Assembly: GCA_963727245.1 (NCBI GenBank)
Contig: CAVSFO010000009.1
Coordinates: forward strand, 496,001 to 560,000
DNA length: 64,000 bases
Reading direction: 5' to 3'
Source of the DNA: JBKQVT01 sp963727245
GTDB taxonomy: Bacteria; Planctomycetota; Planctomycetia; Pirellulales; Thermoguttaceae
Shown here: positions 20,254-27,273 of the stretch, piece after piece
How the letters are laid out: the number at the start of each line of letters is the position of its first letter
Numbering within the stretch: the first letter of the stretch is position 1
The notes under the pieces: generated by a model
Databases searched by the model: none
Seen by the model: only the letters and a program-made list of their open reading frames with translations
Told to the model about the DNA's origin: nothing
Position numbers and translations under genes: made by a program

Positions 20254-20918
20254 TTCGGCACCTCCGTTTGATTCGCGGGTTCACAGGGGACTGTCCCGAT
20301 TTTCGCGGCGTCATGGGCGTCACTCTCGAAACCGGCGGTTTCGCCGCGAAAATGGGACTGTCCCCCTAGCGCCGCGATTGTCCCTTTCAAGTGCAGCGGG
20401 ATTCCACAGCAGAGCAGCGTCACGCGCTCGGCGCGGGCGGCGATCACCTGGTTGGCCCGGCCGACCAGGTCGCGATAGCGGCGGGCGGCGGCGTTCTCGG
20501 GCACGATGCCCATGCCGACTTCGTTCGTGACCAACAGGACCGTGCCCTGGCAGGCCATGGCGGCGTCGAGCACTTCCCGGCAGTGATCGGCCACCTCGGT
20601 TTCGCCCAAGGGGCGGCCGTCATGATCGGCCGCATACATCAGATTGTTGATCCACAGGGTCAGGCAATCGACCAGCAGCACGCCGTACTGGCCGGAGCGG
20701 CGCAGCACGCCGGCCAGGTCGAGTTGTTCCTCGATGGTTTCCCAGCCGCGGTCGCGGCGGGCGGCACGATGCAGCTCGACGCGCTGGCGCATCTCGTCGT
20801 CGACGAGCGGGCAGGTGGCGACGAAGACGCGGCTGGGCGAGAGCGATTCGGCCAGGCCCTGGGCGTAGGCGCTCTTCCCGCTGCGGCAACCGCCGACGAT
20901 CAAGATGATTTCAGCCAT
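20250..20918 (-). CDS. cobU: Adenosylcobinamide kinase/guanylyltransferase CobU with repeat-encoded tail
   Basis: 222 residues. Phosphorylates adenosylcobinamide and transfers GMP. P-loop IVGGCRSGKSAYAQ, VDCLTLWINNLMY and TNEVGMGIVPENAAARRYRD are diagnostic. The ATG at 20918 is chosen by the family N-terminus (MAEIILIVGG). The enzyme would normally end near GIPLHLK (about residue 179); the remaining ~43 residues are encoded by a GGGACTGTCCC hairpin (20286-20371) and short flanks. Stop overlaps the cobT start. Confidence 0.93.
   Translation of the reverse strand: MAEIILIVGGCRSGKSAYAQGLAESLSPSRVFVATCPLVDDEMRQRVELHRAARRDRGWETIEEQLDLAGVLRRSGQYGVLLVDCLTLWINNLMYAADHDGRPLGETEVADHCREVLDAAMACQGTVLLVTNEVGMGIVPENAAARRYRDLVGRANQVIAARAERVTLLCCGIPLHLKGTIAALGGQSHFRGETAGFESDAHDAAKIGTVPCEPANQTEVPK
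20286..20371. repeat. GGGACTGTCCC/TTTTCGCGGCG inverted repeat inside cobU
   Basis: Left arm GGGACTGTCCCGATTTTCGC, right arm GCGAAAATGGGACTGTCCCC. The element lies in the 3' end of cobU and is translated in frame. Cores of the same family occur at 6041, 30063, 39471 and 47438. Confidence 0.8.
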
Positions 20919-21522
20919 GGCCGGCGTCTCCCGCGCCATCGGCGGCTGGGAAGGCGAGCACGCCGCGGCCGTCGAACAGGTGGAGGACCACCGGGGCGGC
21001 ATAATCGACCTCGAAGAGGACGTAGTGTTGCGGCTCCAAGCCCAGCAGGTGGCAGATGATCGCCCGGATGGCGCCGCCGTGCGTCACGGCCAGGACCGTG
21101 TCGGCCGGATCGCGGGCCATGCGGTCGGCGGCCCCCTGGACGCGGTCGAGGAAGCCGCGCAGGCTTTCACCGCCGGGGAAGGCGAAATCGAACTCGAAGG
21201 CCGCCCAGCGATCGACCAGCGCCGGCTCCTCGGCTTGCAGGTCCTCGAAGCGGTGGTTTTCCCAGCGGCCGAAGTCGATCTCGCGCAGATCGCGGTCGAT
21301 CTCCACGCTCAGGCCGGCGGCAATCGCCGCGGCCGTCTGCCGGCAGCGCTCCAGGGGGCTGCAAAAGCAGCGTTGCGGGTCGAGCCGCCGGATGGACTCG
21401 GCCAGGGCGCGGGCCTGCTGGTGGCCGGCCGCGTCCAGCGGCGGGTCGCTGGCGCCGACCAGGCGTCCGACGTGTGCGGCCCCGAGCCGCGCGTGCCGCA
21501 CCAAGACGAGGCGATGGGCCAT
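20911..21522 (-). CDS. cobC: Alpha-ribazole-5'-phosphate phosphatase (histidine phosphatase family)
   Basis: 203 residues, first gene of the operon. The phosphoglycerate-mutase-like motif is LVLVRHARLG, with the usual RHG glycine replaced by alanine; the second histidine is in AVTHGGAIRAI. FCSPLERCRQTA and LREIDFGRWENH are typical of CobC. It removes the 5' phosphate of alpha-ribazole before CobS. The start at 21522 lies directly downstream of the riboswitch and terminator. Confidence 0.85.
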   Translation of the reverse strand: MAHRLVLVRHARLGAAHVGRLVGASDPPLDAAGHQQARALAESIRRLDPQRCFCSPLERCRQTAAAIAAGLSVEIDRDLREIDFGRWENHRFEDLQAEEPALVDRWAAFEFDFAFPGGESLRGFLDRVQGAADRMARDPADTVLAVTHGGAIRAIICHLLGLEPQHYVLFEVDYAAPVVLHLFDGRGVLAFPAADGAGDAGHG

Positions 21523-21536
21523 CGCAGGGTTCCCCA

Positions 21537-21569
21537 ACAAAAAAAGCCCGTCCCTCGAAGAGGACGGGC
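21537..21569 (-). terminator. Intrinsic terminator of the cobalamin riboswitch
   Basis: On the minus strand, stem GCCCGTCC / GGACGGGC with loop TCTTCGAG, then seven T. It sits between the aptamer and cobC, as expected for a transcriptional off-switch. Confidence 0.85.
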
Positions 21570-21624
21570 GTTGCACAACAATGCAGCCTGCACCTTCCCT
21601 CGAAGGAACGCACCGAAGCGCCTT

Positions 21625-21785
21625 CTGGTATCCTGACTTCCGAATCGTCCTACTTGCCGCGACCTTCCCATCCAAACGGGCGGACAGTGGCCAACCTGGC
21701 GGCGTTCGTCATCGGTTACAGTGGCGGGGCCGTGCCGGATTTTCACCGGCTTCCCAATTCCAACGGAACCGGTTCAGGATAGAAC
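21625..21785 (-). promoter_or_regulatory. Cobalamin (AdoCbl) riboswitch
   Basis: The minus strand contains the conserved aptamer core GCCGGTGAAAATCCGGCAC followed by GCCCCGCCACTGTAACC, and a B12 box AGTCAGGATACC at 21627-21638. A P1 stem pairs ATCCTGA (21774-21780) with TCAGGAT (21630-21636). It precedes the terminator and cobC, so it should shut off the whole 17.6-kb operon, including CbiMNQO, when adenosylcobalamin is plentiful. Confidence 0.95.
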
Positions 21786-21822
21786 GCAACGGCGGGCGTT
21801 GTCAAGAGGGGGGCGGTTCCAA

Positions 21823-21910
21823 GCGAGCCGGCGGCGTCAGCCGCCGGATAAGGTCGAATCACAAAAAGGACGAAGTGCCGGGCGAGCCGGCGGCGTCAGC
21901 CGCCGGATAA
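21823..21910. repeat. Two direct copies of a GAGCCGGCGGCGTCAGCC palindrome
   Basis: GCGAGCCGGCGGCGTCAGCC plus CGCCGGATAA occurs at 21823-21851 and 21882-21910. Each can fold as a hairpin. The second copy and flank encode the last residues of the upstream PEP-CTERM protein. A related inverted pair is at 45813-45830 / 45907-45928. Confidence 0.85.
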
Positions 21911-23716
21911 CGTGGAATCACCGCAAGGCGGAAGGGGAGGCGGCGGACCACCGGGGCCAAGGCCAACATCGCGGCCAGCAGCAAGACCAGCGTGGACGGC
22001 TCGGGAGCCGCCGCCGGGCTCGCGGCGATAGTCCATCCGGCGGCGTCCCCCCCGGCAGACTCGACAGTCCGCTCAGCCCGGATCCGCGCCAGCAACGCGT
22101 CCATCACGCCCTCGGCGCTGCCGGCGCTGTTGGTGCTGGCAGCGGCAACAGCCGTCACGGCAGGCTCGCTGTCGTTGGAATCCCCCAGCAAGGCCCCCAA
22201 CACCACCTCGCCACCCCTTTCGATGTCCAGGATACCCGTGCTGGGCATGGACTCGGGGGTGGCGAAGTCGAGCGTGCCGCTGGCAACCGTCGTGCCGCCC
22301 GTGTAGTTGGCACTGCCCGAGAGCACCAGCTCGCCACCGCCGATGAGGCTGACGGATTTGCCCGGGCTGTCCTCGCTGATCGCCCCGGAGATAGTCAGAC
22401 TGCTGCCGGCGGCGACGCTGACGGTCAGATCGCTGCCGAGCGTGATCGGCACGGCCAGGGTTTGGCTGCCGCCGCTGATGCTCACGGTGGCAGCCGCCGC
22501 GGCGTTGCTCAGCGTCAACGCGCCTGTGGTGTCGCCGCTGCCACGGCCGATCGTGTAGCTGCCGCCGCCGGTGGTGCTGAAGGCCAGAGTACCTGAGCGT
22601 GCAGGCGCCGTCCAAGGTGACGACGGCCGCGGCGCGGCCGATGACGTCGCCGAACGTGGCCGTATCGCCGGAACTGGTCGGGACATTGCTGCCTTGCCAG
22701 TTGGCGGCGGTGTTCCAGCTTCCGCCGGCCGTGCTGCTCCAGACGCCATTGACGGGCAGCGGGTGCGTGATCGCCAACAGGCCGATGGTCGGGACAAGAT
22801 TGTTGGAGCCGCCGGGCATCGCCACGCTGTACTGCACCGTGCTGGTGGCGGCCAGGGAACCAGCGACATTGGAGGAAACGACGCTGGGGCCGAAATTCAC
22901 GTCCGTTCCCTGCGCCACGTCGTTGGGCGGGTTGCCCAGTGCCAAGGTGCCGGCAGAGTTGCTCAGCGAAAGGGAGTTGTAGCCTCCGTAGCCGGTCAGC
23001 CCCAGGATGTAGCCGGCCGAGTAGGTTGCGCCGGACACGTTGGCGGTGTTCACGCCGGTGATCGTGAGCGTTCTGCTGCTCGGGGCGCCGGTGTCTCCGC
23101 TGTTCTGCATATACGCGTTCCCCTCGGCCAGATCGTAGTCCAGCGTCTGATGCAAGCTGGGGCTGGTGTAGACGGTGACCAGGCTGGCGTCATAGGTGCG
23201 GCCGTCGAAGTTTCCGGTCGGATCGTTGACGGTCCAGGTCACCGCGTTGGGGGCGCCGTTGGTGTAAAGCAGGTTGCTCAGGCCGGCGACGGCCACCTCC
23301 CACACGCCGTATCCCGACCCGTAGACGCACGTCTTCGTGCCGCTGTAGGTCGGGTTGGCGTCGCTCATGCCGCCGATCGAGATCGGCGCAAGCTGCGTCC
23401 CGTTGACCGACACGGTGACGGTGGCCGTAAACATGGGCATGCCGCCCCAGATGTCGAGATAGAGGCGTGCATAGTCGATGTCGCTGCACGAGGGCAGCGT
23501 GAAACTTGTGCTGATGGGGGCATAGAGATTGCCGCCCGACTCGTTCCACGTCGAGTTCTCGAGGTAACTGATCCCCGCGTCGGCCAATCCCTGGCCCGAC
23601 TGGACGACCTGGAAGTTGTAGCCGGACATGGAGTAACCGGCCCAAGCGGGAACGGTCATCGCGCAGATTGCGGCTGCCACGGCCGCCGCAAGGCTGCCAA
23701 TAAGCCGAGCTCTCAT
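21859..23716 (-). CDS. Exported DUF3344-like PEP-CTERM protein with autotransporter-type repeats, frameshifted
   Basis: About 618 residues when joined. Signal peptide ends near MTVPAWA. Residues ~25-300 resemble DUF3344 domains (FDGRTYDASLVTVYTSP, TLTITGVNTANVSGATY). Then a WSSTAGGSWNTAANWQG segment and a beta-strand repeat region (GGGELVLSGSANYTGGTTVA) as in autotransporter-associated PEP-CTERM proteins. The frame breaks near 22595. Near the end are APEPSTLVLLLAAMLALAP and an Arg-rich stretch, the sorting signal for exosortase. The tail after that is repeat-encoded. The ATG overlaps the preceding gene's stop. Predicted to be in a NikR-controlled operon. Confidence 0.75.
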
Positions 23717-24804
23717 CCTTGCCGTCTCCGCCAAAGCAAGGCCAAGATCGCGCCAACGCCGGCTACCAGCAGGCAAAGGGTCGACGGTTCCGGAACCTCG
23801 GCGACGCGGAAGCCGCAGAAATTGTAGTCAGAGCTTTCCGGGCTCCACGGCCAAATCTCGTTGGTGGATTCAAGTTCCGAGGGCGCGCTCTCGAAGGAAC
23901 TGCACTCCATGGCGAACCCGGACCCATAATACGCGGTGAGAAGCGTGTCCGTCCATTGGAAGAGCAGGCCGCCTTGGTCGAAGGTGCCATAAGGACCCGG
24001 CGAGTTCGCGTAGGCGCCGACGCTGGTCAGGTAATCGCTTAGGGGCATGACGCTGCCGTAGTTGGCCGAGCCGGAGGCCCCGCCCGATCCCGGCGGGGCC
24101 TCGGCGACGGGGGCCGAGTTGCTTTGCGTGGGGTAAAGCCAGTAATTGCCCGTCGCCCCGTTGTAGTAGGCCGCCTTGTACCACTGGTTCTGGCTGGGGA
24201 GCACGTATCGGGCATTGGCCGTTCGGGCAACCAGCGCGAGCTGGGTGTCGGTGTTCGCGCCGTTGAGATAATAGGAACCGTTCTCGGTGGTGGCGAGGCA
24301 TTCGCTGCCCGTCGGCTGGCCGTTGGTGAGCCAGTTGCAGAATCGCGCGGCGTCGCCCCACGTGATGTAGTTGACAGGAAGGTTGGCGTCCTGCGGCGCC
24401 ACGCTGTAGGTGTAGCTGCCCGACGATCCGTTTTGCTGGATATTGCAGGCCGCGGGGTCCGACATGGTGCTGTTGTAGAGCCCATAGGTGTCCGTTGCGG
24501 CCACGGCGTTGAGAAACGCGACGTACTGGGCCGCGGTCACGTTGTACGTGCCGATCTGGTAGGTGTAGCCGACCGCGCCCAATTCCGTGAGGGGATCGGC
24601 GGTGTTGCCCGGGTTGCCGACGGTGACAAAGCCCAGGCTCGTCTGCCCCGACGGCAAGTTGAGGACGTTGGCCGGCGCCGGGGCGGCGGCGAGCAGGATG
24701 CACGCCGCCGCGGCGAAGAAACACGCAAATCGGGATATTGCCCGCGACGAAGCCGTCGGCGCCATTGTGCCCAGGAACCTACCGTGACAGAGCTGTTTTC
24801 TCAT
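23713..24804 (-). CDS. SUMF1-like (formylglycine-generating-enzyme fold) PEP-CTERM protein
   Basis: 363 residues from the ATG at 24804, which follows GAAAGAGAG. Signal peptide ends near APAPANV. The body is an FGE-sulfatase/SUMF1 fold: YNVTAAQYVAFLNAVA, VNYITWGDAARFCNWLTNGQ, LPSQNQWYKAAYYNG, and GFRVAEV at the end. No CxxxC-type copper/active-site pair is evident, so it may be a binding or structural protein, as in many PEP-CTERM relatives. VPEPSTLCLLVAGVGAILAL plus WRRRQG is the exosortase signal. A 78-base gap separates it from the pseudopilin gene upstream. Confidence 0.85.
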   Translation of the reverse strand: MRKQLCHGRFLGTMAPTASSRAISRFACFFAAAACILLAAAPAPANVLNLPSGQTSLGFVTVGNPGNTADPLTELGAVGYTYQIGTYNVTAAQYVAFLNAVAATDTYGLYNSTMSDPAACNIQQNGSSGSYTYSVAPQDANLPVNYITWGDAARFCNWLTNGQPTGSECLATTENGSYYLNGANTDTQLALVARTANARYVLPSQNQWYKAAYYNGATGNYWLYPTQSNSAPVAEAPPGSGGASGSANYGSVMPLSDYLTSVGAYANSPGPYGTFDQGGLLFQWTDTLLTAYYGSGFAMECSSFESAPSELESTNEIWPWSPESSDYNFCGFRVAEVPEPSTLCLLVAGVGAILALLWRRRQG

Positions 24805-24882
24805 TGCTCTCTTTCTCGTGAAAGCCTTGTTGTGGATGGAAACCATGTTGTGGAAGAACCTGGCCGCCGTATCCCGCGGCCG

Positions 24883-25545
24883 TCATTGCGAGGCGTCCCA
24901 GTCTAGCTGCGTCGTCGTGGTCTTGGTCGCTACGTGGGCGTCGCAATAGACAGCGTTGAACGTGCCGCCCGGGTGCCGATAGTCGACGAAAGGCACCGGG
25001 TTCTTGAGCACGCCCCCGCTGCCGACCCAGTAGTCGCCGCTGGTGGAATCGGCGAACAAGATGACCTGGTTGGGATGGGCCACGTCGTAGCTCTTCACGC
25101 CGTACCAGAAGCAATAGGTGTTGCCGGCGAAATTGAACGAATTCATTCCGTAGCTGAGGATGATTGCCGAGTCCCACGGGGACGGCGCGTGGTTGGAATC
25201 GGCGGGGCACCAATAGACCGACATGTTCTTGCTGAGATAGGGCTTCAGGTAATCTGTCCAAAAGCCGATCGGTCCGGTGCTCACGTTTGGGGGCGGATTA
25301 TTCATGTACGCGGGCGGATAGGCGTCGTAGGACGTCACATAGACCTGGGTGCACAGTCCGATCTCGTGGAGGTTGTTCGCACAGCTTATCCGCTGGGACG
25401 ATGCCCGGATGGCCCCAACGGCAGGAAAGAGGAGGGCCAACAGGAGGGCGATGATCGCCACCACGACGAGCAGTTCGACGAGGGTGAAGCCCGGGGGATG
25501 GGGCCGCGAGTTGGGCGTGCGGTGGGAGTTGCTGGCGGCGATCAT
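24883..25545 (-). CDS. Pseudopilin-like protein with prepilin signal and H-x9-DG-like C-terminus
   Basis: 220 residues. Type III signal: PPGFTLVELLVVVAIIALLL, with cleavage expected after Gly and methylation of Phe. The C-terminal YRHPGGTFNAVYCDAHV resembles the H-x9-DG motif of abundant planctomycete and verrucomicrobial pseudopilins. Such proteins join type II secretion-like or surface assemblies. First gene of a leftward three-gene set; its start lies 15 bases from a predicted NikR operator. Confidence 0.85.
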   Translation of the reverse strand: MIAASNSHRTPNSRPHPPGFTLVELLVVVAIIALLLALLFPAVGAIRASSQRISCANNLHEIGLCTQVYVTSYDAYPPAYMNNPPPNVSTGPIGFWTDYLKPYLSKNMSVYWCPADSNHAPSPWDSAIILSYGMNSFNFAGNTYCFWYGVKSYDVAHPNQVILFADSTSGDYWVGSGGVLKNPVPFVDYRHPGGTFNAVYCDAHVATKTTTTQLDWDASQ

Positions 25546-25559
25546 GGGGAGTCCGCGTA

Positions 25560-25586
25560 GTCTTACGTTTTCCAAAATCGTAATAC
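25560..25586 (-). promoter_or_regulatory. Predicted NikR operator upstream of the pseudopilin operon
   Basis: 27-base inverted repeat; on the plus strand GTCTTAC, 13 bases, GTAATAC. It has the same spacing as the second site at 26473-26499 and fits the GTRTTAC-N13-GTAAYAC-like NikR boxes known from delta-proteobacteria. It overlaps the predicted start point of the leftward promoter. Confidence 0.7.
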
Positions 25587-25591
25587 TCCGC

Positions 25592-25619
25592 ATTCTAGCC
25601 GGTCTTGCGGGAATTGCAA
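25592..25619 (-). promoter_or_regulatory. Predicted sigma-70 promoter of the pseudopilin/PEP-CTERM operon
   Basis: Minus strand TTGCAA, 16-base spacer, TAGAAT. Transcription would start near 25585, within the NikR box, giving a leader of about 40 bases. Confidence 0.55.
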
Positions 25620-25702
25620 GCGCCGTTTTCGGAAAATCAGAAGAGGCAGTCCCAACGGCAAGGTCATGGCGCCCAGTCCCGGCCGGCCAGGCGGGTGCAG
25701 GC

Positions 25703-25731
25703 TTGGCAAGCGGACGAACTGGCGTTAGAAT
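25703..25731 (+). promoter_or_regulatory. Predicted sigma-70 promoter of nikR
   Basis: TTGGCA, 17-base spacer, TAGAAT; about 80 bases of leader before nikR. No NikR box overlaps it, so nikR itself may not be autoregulated. Confidence 0.5.
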
Positions 25732-25818
25732 GCCCCAGGATGTAACCTGGAGCGCAACCCCCTTTTCCGCCAAGGAATTACGCCGCCAAGAGGCGGCGCC
25801 GCGGCGGCCACCACTGCC

Positions 25819-26232
25819 ATGTCCGAAATCGTCCGTTTCTCCATCTCGTTGGAAGGCGACCTGCTGGATCAGTTCGATCGCTACTGCCGGCAGCAGCAGT
25901 TCGCTACCCGTAGCGAGGCCATCCGCCAGTTGCTCCGCGACACGCTCACCAAACAGGCTTGGGTGGGCGAGTCGGAGGATGCCGCCGGCACGCTGACGCT
26001 CGTCTTCGACCACCATCGCCCGCAACTCCGCGACCAGCTCTTGAAATTGCAGCACGACCACCGCGAGTTGGTGGTTTCCACCCTCCACGTTCACCTGACG
26101 CACAACCTCTGCCTGGAGGTGATCGCGCTGCGGGGGCCATCGGCGCGTCTGCAGAAGATGGCCTCCCAACTGAGGGGACTGAAAGGCATTCACAAGGGCG
26201 AGTTGGTGATGGCCAGCGCCGCGGATCACTAA
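25819..26232 (+). CDS. nikR: Nickel-responsive transcriptional regulator NikR
   Basis: 137 residues, the usual NikR length. The N-terminal ribbon-helix-helix DNA-binding domain is MSEIVRFSISLEGDLLDQFD with SEAIRQLLRD. The C-terminal ACT-like domain carries the nickel ligands: FDHHRPQL, then STLHVHLTHNLCLEVIALRG with the His-x-His and Cys. Ni-bound NikR usually represses uptake genes. Two matching inverted repeats flank the gene, at 25560-25586 and 26473-26499. A REP-like hairpin follows its stop. Confidence 0.93.
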   Translation: MSEIVRFSISLEGDLLDQFDRYCRQQQFATRSEAIRQLLRDTLTKQAWVGESEDAAGTLTLVFDHHRPQLRDQLLKLQHDHRELVVSTLHVHLTHNLCLEVIALRGPSARLQKMASQLRGLKGIHKGELVMASAADH

Positions 26233-26331
26233 GGATCGGGGAATCAATAATTGTCGCCTTTCGCTCCGCGAAAGTTGCGGCTTTCGCGGAGCGAAAGGCA
26301 ACAAAGTCGGAGGTTATTGTTTCCCCGATCC
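26233..26331. repeat. MITE-like inverted repeat, CCTTTCGCTCCGCGAAAG family
   Basis: Near-perfect terminal inversion: GGATCGGGGAATCAATAA at the left, its complement ending CCCCGATCC at the right, and inner arms CGCCTTTCGCTCCGCGAAAG. It begins directly after the nikR stop and may also end its transcript. Relatives are at 46773-46861 and 54167-54240. Confidence 0.85.
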
Positions 26332-26435
26332 TGAGTGTCGCCCCAGAGGACCCCGGCGTCATGCCGGGCGCCAATGGCATTGGGCCGGTCGCCCGTGCTT
26401 GAGGCGGAGCCCTTCCCCGCTGCCCGTCGCGCCTC

Positions 26436-26464
26436 TTGCCTCGGGCGAAGCTTTGGGCTATAAG
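26436..26464 (+). promoter_or_regulatory. Predicted sigma-70 promoter of the radical-SAM/ECF operon
   Basis: TTGCCT, 17-base spacer, TATAAG, followed after 8 bases by the NikR box; start point expected near 26471. Confidence 0.6.
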
Positions 26465-26472
26465 AACAGTTG

Positions 26473-26499
26473 GTATTACGAATATCGGAGTGGTAATAC
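26473..26499 (+). promoter_or_regulatory. Predicted NikR operator of the radical-SAM/ECF operon
   Basis: GTATTAC, 13 bases, GTAATAC: a perfect 7-bp inverted repeat at the same spacing as the site at 25560-25586. It covers about +2 to +28 of the predicted transcript, a position suited to repression. Confidence 0.75.
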
Positions 26500-26560
26500 T
26501 GACGCGCCCTCCGGCCGTTAACGTGCGGAACCTCCGACCCTGCCCCGCAACGGTCCCGTC

Positions 26561-27272
26561 ATGGCAATTTTCAAGATCACGTATTCGGCAGAATTCGCGC
26601 GGGCCACGCTCCACCATGACGGCTGCAACTTCCGCTGCCTGGGATGTACCTACAAGCTCGCCTCTCGCCCGCGGCCGCAGCAATGGCCGACCATCGACGC
26701 CATCCACGACTGCCTCCGAGGGCTGGAGCTGGATGCCGTCCATTTCATGGGCGGCGAACCCACTACGAATCCGCAACTGCCGGAGCTGCTGGCCTTCTGC
26801 AAACGCCAGCTCGGGGTCGCGACCCGCCTGGGGCACACCAATGGCTCGGGGCTGGTGCTGCAAGACCTCGACGGCAGCAACGTGAGCTTCAAGGCGTTCG
26901 ATGAGCGGTTGCACCGCCGCTATACCGGGCACCCGGCGGCCCCGCTGTATGCGAACTTCCGCCGCTCCTACGAAGCCGGGCTGGAGATGCGGGCGAGCAC
27001 CGTCTTCAATCCCGAGTTCGGCGGCTTGGAGCAAGTGGAAAAGATCGCCGCCTTTGTGGGCGGTCTGGATCGGCGCATTCCCTTTCACGTCTTGGGCTAT
27101 ATCCCGGTGCCGGGCTGCGCCGTGGCGTCGCCCCACGAGCGAGGAACTGGAGCAGGCCGTCGCAGCCGCCCGGCGATTCCTCGACAGCGTGACGTTCTCC
27201 CATCTCACCTCCGACCAGGCGAAGGACTTGCAGCACCGCGACCAGCGCTTCGCCGTGCGGCAAGTTCTCTGA
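26561..27272 (+). CDS. Radical-SAM protein of the nickel-associated operon, frameshifted
   Basis: About 236 residues when joined. The [4Fe-4S] cysteines are CNFRCLGC (C-x3-C-x2-C) and the SAM-binding GGEP motif is in VHFMGGEPTTNPQLPEL, followed by VATRLGHTNGSG. The frame breaks near 27118 (one extra base); the other frame continues as APWRRPTSEELEQAVAAARR and stops at 27272, one base before the ATPase gene. It resembles small activase-like radical-SAM proteins, without an obvious glycyl-radical partner here. Position behind a NikR box and before ECF transporter genes suggests it makes or modifies a nickel-related compound; substrate unknown. Confidence 0.82.
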
Positions 27273-27273
27273 C

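Noticed and set aside
18877..20271. Long plus-strand frame opposite cobS/cobT
   Set aside because: cobS and cobT motifs on the minus strand explain the region; high GC keeps the opposite frame open.
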